From NCBI GenBank assembly GCA_947095585.1, contig OX352762.1, positions 96,384,249-96,448,248 on the forward strand: a DNA stretch of 64,000 nucleotides. The letters run 5' to 3'. Source of the stretch: Nephrocerus scutellatus. Taxonomy: Eukaryota > Arthropoda > Insecta > Diptera > Pipunculidae. The stretch's first letter is position 1. Each line of letters opens with the position of its first letter. Both the position numbers and the translations under genes were made by a program. Below the pieces are notes generated by a model. The model ran no database searches and had not been told where the DNA came from. It worked only from the letters and a program-made list of their open reading frames with translations. This document shows positions 56,561 through 64,000 of this stretch, piece after piece.

Positions 56561-56960
56561 CGGCAAGAATAAATAAATTCTTAGGTCAACACAGAGCAAG
56601 CAAAATAAAGTGGCGATCTCAAATAAATCGTTACTCCGCAGAACTTAATAAACTATCCGGCTTATTGATCGGCATCATAAACGCAAGTTTTACTGGAAAT
56701 TGCAATCTCTTAAATATCTTAATGGTAGTATTAAGTTTTTCCATTGTGAGAACACGGTTAGGGAGCTCTCACAATGGAAAAATTTAATAATTAAAAGGCC
56801 CGTTTCGCGAACATGATCGCTGGATTTCAAAATATTTTGAATTTTTCTCATTGTTCGCGAACATGTTCGTCGCTCAGTTCTATCATTAAATTGCGGACAA
56901 AAAAATTTATTGTGAACATTTGTTGTGTATATATATATTGGAAATTTTTTTTCATCGGCA
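56561..56960. other. non-coding stretch with GTTCGCGAAC motifs
   Basis: No gene. 'ggcccgtttcgcgaacatga' at 56797 and 'gttcgcgaacatgttcgtcg' near 56853 suggest the start of a transposon, possibly the one that carried the MADF fossil. Confidence 0.35.
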
Positions 56961-56962
56961 TC

Positions 56963-57125
56963 ATGGCATCGAGTGTAAATACCGATTTCTGGGTAGAGTA
57001 TTTCCACCTTTGGGAAGCTCGACCAGAAATTTGGAAAGTATAAAAGTGAAGAAGAAGAAGAAAATAAGGAAAAATATGAAAAGGCTGAAGTTTTTGTTGC
57101 GGAAAGTAATGAATTCCTAGTAAGG
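56963..57125 (+). pseudogene. MADF-domain fragment
   Basis: MASSVNTDFWVEYFHLWEAR then PEIWKV, a frameshift, and KYKSEEEEENKEKYEKAEVF, AESNEFLVRKI. Spacing and residues (FW..Y..LWEA.PE.W) match the first helices of a MADF (Myb/SANT-like) domain. It is probably the DNA-binding protein of a transposon or a decayed host gene copy. Too short to say more. Confidence 0.5.
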
Positions 57126-57129
57126 AAAA

Positions 57130-58337
57130 TCATATACCCCCATCGACATTTAGTTATATCCGTCATTATTTTGTTCGATGTTTATCAACCGACAGAAATA
57201 TGTTAATGCTCTACTGCTGGTTGCCATGGTGTTGTTTACCTACCCACATTAGCTACGCTAACTTGATCGTCATGTGAGCAAAGCCAGAACAACATGTTCG
57301 CGGCGAACAAGTTCATCGTCTGATGAGCCCCTATCCGGCAAATGTTTTGACAGTTCTTTCTCACAGCAGTTTGAAGTTTATTTTGGCATTTGTTTATGTT
57401 TGCTTTCAGAAGACAACGTATTCTTTGGGTCTATGCGTTACATACAACTTACAAGATTGTATGTATTTTTAACATAACGAGCAAAAAAAATGCTTCACTA
57501 TCTTGTCTTTGGCGACTTTACTTTACTTCATAACAATGACTACGAATTTTTGCGTAGAGGAAGAACTATGTTCTTAATTTAATTAAAGGCCCGATTAGCG
57601 AAGTTACGTCATTTTTAATGAAGCGATGGGAATATAGTCGTTGGGCTGTAAATTTTGTGGAAATACCGGTGGGATATATAAAACAGTCATGTATCATTTC
57701 TTAAACGAAACGTTTGAATATGAATTAGTCCAAATATTAATGTGAACGATATGTAAGAAACACAAGGAGCAGAAGAGCAACCAGAAGACCGAATAATGAA
57801 GGATTGCTTTAAAAATAAATATTTATGAGCAAATAATAAATTTGTTTTAAATTAAAAACATTACATTATTAATTGGTATACCTTTAAAGCATAAATACAA
57901 TATTGCAGCTTCTAAAGACAAGAATTAGCGGCGAATTGTGCAGAGAACTAGCGAACTAGCAATTTATAGCTACTTCTTATCAGAGTTGCCGCTTTTCGTT
58001 TAAAATAGGTGTGTCACTTAACATTTTATCAAAAGAGCTAGTTTCTTGTTAATTATTTGAGTTAACCAAATATTTACCCAAATAATAAGAGTTGTAATAT
58101 GTATATATGAAAACATATTTATCTTGTTCATCATAAAAATGTATAAATGGTTTTCTTTTTGTAGTGGGTGATAATTCTTTGTACCAAAATCTTTCCATCC
58201 CAGAATAACTCTCGAAGAAAGCTTTTTAAAACTGCATTCCGATTCCAATTAACAGGCAAGAAATTAAATAAATTAGAAGAAAAAAAGTAAAGGACACTTG
58301 TAAAAAGTTTAGCTTTCATTGAGTTTACCTCGCTTCA
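57130..58337. other. non-coding stretch, nothing recognised
   Basis: A phrase 'ttaaaggcccgattagcgaa' near 57585 resembles that at 56793. No coding recognised. Confidence 0.4.
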
Positions 58338-58352
58338 CACAGTTATTAAAAC

Positions 58353-58432
58353 TGGGTCTATTCTTTTATTCAATCCGAGCGAATATAGTTATCCGGAATA
58401 CACCGCTCGGGTTGAATAAAATAACAGACCCA
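58353..58432. repeat. foldback (hairpin) element, 29-bp arms
   Basis: The left arm at 58353-58381 and right arm at 58404-58432 are inverted copies matching at about 26 of 29 positions (TGGGTCTATTC... / ...AACAGACCCA), with a 22-nt loop. It could be a small MITE or a structured RNA. Confidence 0.75.
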
Positions 58433-58439
58433 CTGTGAT

Positions 58440-58860
58440 TAAAAATATTCGATTACTGCAGATACAACTTTAAAGCCTCTGACACACAAATTTGGTGTCT
58501 TCATCCATGTCCATAACTTCCTTCACGTTAAAATTTACAGCTGACTGACGAATTTTTGTACTATCATACCACAAAAATTTTTGATAGCGACCAGTTACGT
58601 CAGTCAGTCACGTCAGTCAGTCAGTCAGTCAGTCAGGCGTTCACACTATCAGTTTGAGGATTGTCGAGCAAACTTACCGTCAAGTTCCATAGTCTGTCAG
58701 CCGCTTAAAACAAAAACTTTTGTTATCTGCCTCCGAATTTGTGCATTCATTTCGACACGAGCGCATTCAAAACATGTGAGAAGATATTTTTTGTGCATTC
58801 GACGCCTAAAGGACGAGTGCATTTAAATAAGGGGAAAACCAAAAGCCGCATTAGTTTTAG
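58440..58860. repeat. repeat shared with 48.64-48.79 kb, interrupted by (GTCA)n
   Basis: 'attcgattactgcagataca' at 58446 and 'gacgcctaaaggacgagtgc', 'aaaagccgcattag' at 58800-58855 match 48636-48770. The intervening part holds an inverted repeat around 'actgacgaatttttgt' and the (GTCA)n microsatellite at 58598-58637. Confidence 0.5.
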
Positions 58861-60685
58861 TTTTACCATTTACCGTTATTAGAAAACCATTTGCAGTAAA
58901 TATTATATTATTAATAGAATAAATAATAATCGATATTGATTATTTATTAACTTAATGTGACACACATCTTTTGAATCAAAATAATTGCAGACACAACAAA
59001 CAATATAAACAAGTAAATATTTTTTATACCAACAAACCAAGTTATTGCCACAAGTTATTCTTTTGAATAACAAAGTGCGTAGCAACTGAAACAGATATTT
59101 CACGAACCCAAAACTAACTTTGATGCTACCTTAAATTGTTATATATACAAATATATAAATGTTTTAATACACAAGATTTCTTTCTACGTTACATTAAACA
59201 ATTTTAAAGGCAACACTATTACTCACTCAGAACAGAATAAAAATTATCTTCGCATGTCAACAACACCACTAGTAGGAATGGGAAGAAATTCCACACAATT
59301 TGATTGCGGCGACGTAATGAAATCTCTTCGCCGTAATCCGCCTGTCAACAAAACAGCAACTACTCGTTGCAAATGACAATGCGAATACGAATACGCGGTG
59401 AGACTGAGAAAGCAACGTAATGGCAATGAGAAATAATTTTTCTGTAGCAGGGTTGTTGATTGGAAAGTAATCAAAATGGAAAATCGTTTCCCTTTACACC
59501 CAGTCTTGTTAACGGCAAACAAAAACAAAATGTTTAATATTATCTTCTTTACTTGATTTTTCGTTTTAACTACACTGCACTACACTAAAAACCTGAGCAC
59601 ACGAGAAAAAAAACAAGACTGCGACAATTTTTTTGTTTCCGAAACAAAATACAACTACTTATGTTCAGAGGTTCACATTTGACTAAAAACAGCACAATAT
59701 TAACGTTGCAATCAAACTTTATTGCGACTGATAGACAAATGTAGTCATATTCATAATAAAAGCAAACTTGTATGATTAGGCAATGCAGGGGTGAAAGATG
59801 ATTTTCTACGCCCTACTGTTAATTATAGAATGTAGTACTGCAGATTACTGCAAACCCGATATTATTTCAACTTTCAGCCATATTTACCAAATAAAATATA
59901 TTTTCGATATATAAAGCAACTGATTACTTTTGGTTTTCAAATTGCATGCGGGACTTTTTTCTTCTCTGGTGGTAATGGATTCACGAATTCTTCTCTTTCA
60001 CGAATTAAGCGGTGATATTAATTTTCTAGAAATTTTAATGTAACGCACCGAAATGAAACCCAGTTCATAGTACTAAAATATATTTTTTTATGCTATATAT
60101 AAGATTGCATATGAATCCTATATTCAATGTGGTGTTTTTGCAAAAAGAAAATTTCTTTAAAAAGACAGAAAAATGCCGGACCGATTGACGCAGACAGAAA
60201 AGTCGAACTGGGAACTTTTCGAAAGTTTTTGACAGCGGCGAAATTTTTATTTTGTCGGAAATTGCCTAAATCCGCTTGAAACGTTTTATGTAAAATTGAC
60301 ATTTTCGGAAATGTCAACCAATTTAACTATGCAGTAGATTACATTTAAATAATGTAGTAGTTTTTTTGGTATTGTGTAGATGATATTTCATGACACCAAT
60401 TGGAAACAGAATTTTATATTTTTATGTGTTATCTCTCTGTTCAATATTTACCTACTTTAAATTTGAGAAAAAATCATGACTAGTGGACTTCTGAACTGAT
60501 AGTCATCAATTACGTGTTTTCCATGTTTGAAAAACTCATGTGCCTTACTTCAATATTGAGATTTTTCTTTTTTATTCTTCTAGAATTAAGTTTAACGTTT
60601 TATGTTTCAGATATAAAAAATGACTCATCCAACCTAATCCCTAATCTTAATCGACTGACATCAGTCATCATTTCAGTTGCAATTA
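58861..60685. other. non-coding stretch, nothing recognised
   Basis: No supported gene. The open frames in this stretch lack any domain resemblance. Confidence 0.4.
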
Positions 60686-60686
60686 T

Positions 60687-60824
60687 AGCTGTATTTTATT
60701 TGGAATCCGAATACGAATTCGAATGTCAAATCCAACGCAACAGCAGGTTTCCAAATTCCAAAGAAGGAATTCGACAGTGCAATTGTTGTTGTAATTCCCA
60801 ATTCGAATTCAATAAAATACAGCT
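60687..60824. mobile_element. small MITE (138 bp)
   Basis: Inverted ends AGCTGTATTTTATT (60687-60700) and AATAAAATACAGCT (60811-60824) are extended by imperfect 'ggaatccgaa..gaattcg' arms. A partial relative lies at 63452-63556. No coding. Confidence 0.75.
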
Positions 60825-61689
60825 TTGTTGTACAGAACAAACAGCAGTTAAAAAGGTACTTGAGAGCTTCAACATTTCCTTCAGAAGACATGTCATAATA
60901 GGTGTGTCATTTTCGTTAGTTTTAATTAATTTTTTGCTGCAAAATCTACTCACATCACGAGGAAATTAATGGCAATTATCTTGCAACGAAAATATTTAAC
61001 AATTTTATTTAAAAGTTTTGCTCCCTTATGATTTATGTCTCTGTTAAAACTTGTGAACCACTGAATTGGTATGCTGATGATATTTTATCATAGTTTTAGA
61101 ACCACTCATTGCGGGAGTGATGAAGCCAATTAGTATATAAAATATAAGACGGGTCACACTATTGATATATTCGTTAATTTATGGATTTTTACATTTCATA
61201 TAATATTATTTAATAGGCATTTTGACGTGACAGCCTCTGACTACATGAAATAAGAGGTACATGATCAAAAAGTTAAATGTTAGATGTCCCATGTTAATAT
61301 CCCTTGTTAAGTCACATTGTTATGTCGAACTGTTAAGTCAAAGTTATAAGTCACTATTTTATGGCTGGTTGTATCGCGGTCATCTGCGCAACGGCACACA
61401 ATTTGAGCACGAAGTGCCATAAACTCTACATTTATAGGATTCATAACAACATGAAAACAATGTGTTGACCAACGTATCCCGTTCCAAAATATGATCACAT
61501 CATCATCTAACTACGCTCTTAACACAGCAATACGACAACCGAATTCTACATCAGAACCTTGAAGCAACCATCGGAGAGATACCAAAGGTAAAGGTAAAGG
61601 CAAAGGTACTAGATTCTGAGACTGCGTCAAGTCATACAAAAGGTTATTGGAGCATGTATTATTTACGCGCGCGCTACACCCTCTGTTCC
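60825..61689. other. non-coding stretch, nothing recognised
   Basis: Only a short AAAGGT/AAAGGC tandem near 61585-61610. No gene seen. Confidence 0.4.
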
Positions 61690-62160
61690 AGTAATGGCTC
61701 CGCTGCCAAATGATCATATGGTCAAATTGTCATATGGTGGTATCAAGTGGACGTCGCCGCTAGAAAAGATGTTCACTTGCTTAACAGGTCGTGCCATATA
61801 TCCTGAATGTGTCTTTAATCTGTCCACAGATGCATGCACCTTGAGAATATGGAATTTTATTAATCGTCGGGGCATGGATCAGTAATGATAATGGGAAACA
61901 ATTTTTTGGTCTAGAAGGTCGGGCGATTCTGTGATTCGACTGTGCACGCATTCTAGACGAATTGTCATGTAAAAATGTTGAGTGGTTGCTCATCTGTTCA
62001 ATCAACCCGTTGGAAGGTGGTATATTGGAGAGAATGGTAAAACGAGTGCTGAAGCAAACATAAAATGAAGTGGCGCCGAGAGAGCATGCCCTGCAAAGCT
62101 TTTTTAATAAATGTAAGTTAACTTATATTGCAGTTATAGTTGAAGAACTTTACGCAACGG
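61690..62160 (+). pseudogene. BEL/Pao-type retrotransposon integrase fragment
   Basis: From 61694: MAPLPNDHMV, YGGIKWTSPLEKMFTCLTGR, AIYPECVFNLSTDACTLRIW and NFINRRGMD, then a stop, then DNGKQFFGLEGRAI, VEWLLICSINPLEGGILERM and VKRVLK. This is the order of a BEL/Pao integrase core (LFTCL..RA.HLE...L..D, DNG..F, NP...GG.WER.V). The first catalytic Asp region and the frame are damaged. No LTRs were found. Confidence 0.75.
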
Positions 62161-62164
62161 GCAT

Positions 62165-63210
62165 ATATCATTATTATCCTTTCGTCGTTCAAATGTTGCA
62201 GAACGGCAACGCTATACAATAGTTTGTTCATTCTAGCGAGTTTGTAAGCTCAATTACTCTCAGCATAGTCACTCATCTTCTTTGAGCTTAAAGCTGCCAA
62301 TGCACACGACACTTTTGCACAAAATCGTCTCTATAAAAAGACTAACTGTTTTGCTAGATCATAGAATCATAGATCAATCTTTAAAAAGTTCGATAATAAG
62401 ATGTTTTAATTTTTGTGACGGTGCTGACCGAAAAGTGAGAGAGCAAGAAAACATATCTATGATTGCGGGAAAAATAGCAATATGAGTTTGCGAGTTTTGC
62501 CGCTCGTTTATTGAGTTATATAAAAATTTCAAATTCCACAACCCGGACGCGTTTGGGATTGTGCATTAGTATGCATACAGTATATCAATATTTAATTGTA
62601 ACATTTACTAGACAAGAGAAAAAATTAAAATATTTTAAATTCAAACGAAAATGGTGGCCGAATTCGTAAACAGTTTCCTTCCAGAATTTTTACAAAAGAA
62701 CATGCTGCGCAAACACGCCCGTAGCATGATTTTTTGTATAGAAGGTTCCAAAATTATGACCAGTACCACAATTATTGCTCGGACACACACACAATATTTA
62801 AAATACATAATATCTTAAAATACAGATACAATAAGATTTTTTTTCTCATATATGATTAGAAATGTTTTAAATTAGTTCTTTCATTTTTTCAGCGATAACT
62901 TCAGAGCCTTACGTTTCCTATAAAATAAGAATAATGCTACAATAAAGTAATTTGCTTGTGTTTATGTACATGGCAAAATTTGAAAATAAAGAGAAGGGTC
63001 GCACTGCAAACACCGATACGGAGGCAGAGTTATATATATGATCACTGAAATTATGAACGAAACCACCACTAATGTACCTTATGATATAGATGCAACAAAA
63101 ACATGTGTTTTCTCATATACGATAACATATGTTCTTAATTTTTGGTATAATTTTTTTTCAGTGATAACTCCATAATATGACTCACCCAAGCAAATTATTT
63201 AATTGTAACA
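62165..63210. other. non-coding stretch, nothing recognised
   Basis: AT-rich, with no supported gene or repeat. Confidence 0.4.
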
Positions 63211-63211
63211 T

Positions 63212-63449
63212 TTGCTGTATTGCTTTGGCAAAGCCGGCTTAGCTTTACAAAGTAACAGCTTTTGGTTTTAAATTTTCGATGCCTTTTAATTGTTATGTGT
63301 GTTAAACAAAACACCGCCTTACGGTGAGCGCTATAACTAAAAAATGGCTTTAGTTATAAATCCTAAAAACTTTTTGGATTTATTTTCGGCTTTATGCTTA
63401 TGCGATTGTTGTTGTAAGCCAAGCTGGATTAGCCAAAGCAATACAGCAA
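63212..63449. mobile_element. foldback MITE, ~238 bp
   Basis: Perfect 15-bp inverted repeat GCTGTATTGCTTTGG (63214-63228) / CCAAAGCAATACAGC (63433-63447), with imperfect extension inward. The interior is non-coding. Confidence 0.75.
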
Positions 63450-63451
63450 TT

Positions 63452-63556
63452 TACTGTATTTTATTTGGAATCCGAATTCGAATGTCAAAACCAGCCAAAA
63501 CCAGCCAAACAGCAGGTTTTCAAATTCCAAGGAAGGAATTCGATAGTGCAATTGTG
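63452..63556. mobile_element. partial MITE related to 60687-60824
   Basis: 'actgtattttatttggaatc', 'cgaattcgaatgtcaaa', 'acagcaggttttcaaattcc' and 'aaggaattcgatagtgcaat' match 60689-60785 in the same order. The right end is missing. It abuts the foldback MITE. Confidence 0.75.
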
Positions 63557-64000
63557 ACTTTCTCTAATTGACATTTTAAGCAAATAATTAGTAATTTTAA
63601 TTTATAAATAAATGGTAATTCAAAAGGTATCCCCTTTAATAGATTGAATCTCAATGGGGACATCAAGTAATCCAAGAAGACGGGAATATGCCTATTGTAG
63701 TGTACAGCAACTCACAAATTAAAAAAAGCCTTAAATTATTATCTTGAAATAATTAGAAATTGGTTGTAAATTTTGGAAAAACTTTCTTAAACGTTTCCTA
63801 AATTATTATTTTGAATAAAAAGCTGTATTGATTCAATTTCATGAGATAAGCGACATGACAACGACATTAGTTAAGAGCGTCGCTACACAGGCGTGGGAAT
63901 GAAAGTCATTCCAATGAACGTTGTGTGTATTTTCGTCAATTTGTTGTTGTTTTGCCGCATAGAACGTTCATGTTTGCGCCAAAAGTCATTTTTTGTTGTT
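63557..64000. other. non-coding end of window
   Basis: No gene recognised. The last 120 bases are less AT-rich and could be the edge of a gene beyond the window, but nothing proves it. Confidence 0.35.

Noticed and set aside
56690..57166. 158-codon minus-strand open frame
   Set aside because: It is antisense to the MADF fragment, low in complexity (Ser/Phe runs) and without a domain.
59244..59528. 94-codon minus-strand frame as a gene
   Set aside because: No motif, no splice or promoter support and no similarity that I recognise.
60514..60969. 151-codon open frame on plus as a membrane protein gene
   Set aside because: It runs straight through the MITE at 60687-60824. The hydrophobic stretches come from T-rich DNA and there is no homology.

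Overview
The window looks like nuclear DNA of a higher dipteran, and a tephritid-type fruit fly is my best guess. That placement is an inference from AT-rich DNA, a fly-like mix of 60-70 bp and multi-kb introns, and the transposon families present. I can support two host protein genes. Nearly everything else that can be read is broken transposable elements, nested insertions and tandem repeats.

Host genes. (1) 11.7-18.5 kb, minus strand: the pseudokinase Nuclear receptor-binding protein (Madm in Drosophila, NRBP1 in vertebrates). I joined nine coding exons by GT/AG splice sites into one 570-codon frame. Intron 2 is about 4.6 kb and full of TE remnants. (2) 39.9-41.3 kb, minus strand: an intact, uninterrupted 483-residue CCA-adding tRNA nucleotidyltransferase (TRNT1). 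Its last ~90 codons and the DNA downstream lie in a 2,404-bp tandem duplication, so a truncated second 3' end sits at 37.5-37.7 kb.

Layout. 0.5-1.7 kb: Tc1-like fossil. 1.8-3.1 kb: satellite piece and SINE. 3.8-4.1 kb: Tc/IS630-type fossil. 4.4-6.6 kb: RTE-like LINE with an 11-bp target-site duplication. 8.3-10.6 kb: LOA/I-type LINE fossil. 11.7-18.5 kb: Madm, with a hairpin-bounded satellite in intron 2. 20.2-20.9 kb: solo LTR with a 4-bp ATAT duplication. 21.4-22.4 kb: second satellite family. 23.4-26.2 kb: jockey-like LINE debris. 26.5-27.6 kb: 540-bp tandem duplication. 28.7-31.9 kb: RTE-like LINE split into two head-to-head halves. 32.25-32.52 kb: complete tRNA-derived SINE with a 14-bp target-site duplication. 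32.6-34.2 kb: PIF/Harbinger remnant. 35.3-40.1 kb: the 2.4-kb duplication. 41.8-43.8 kb: satellite with a nested RTE copy, then RT debris. 45.2-47.9 kb: Tc1 fossil, two minisatellites and a TATA promoter pointing into them. 48.3-48.6 kb: SINE. 49-51.6 kb: jockey fossil and mariner. 52.7-54.7 kb: another LINE. 55.6-57.1 kb: satellite, RNase H and MADF fossils. 58.4-63.6 kb: foldback elements, MITEs and a BEL/Pao integrase fossil.

The features most worth a second look are the split RTE element, the SINE family, the two minisatellite-bearing element families, the promoter upstream of the 45.8-47.8 kb arrays, and four separate tandem duplications. I found no new protein-coding system.
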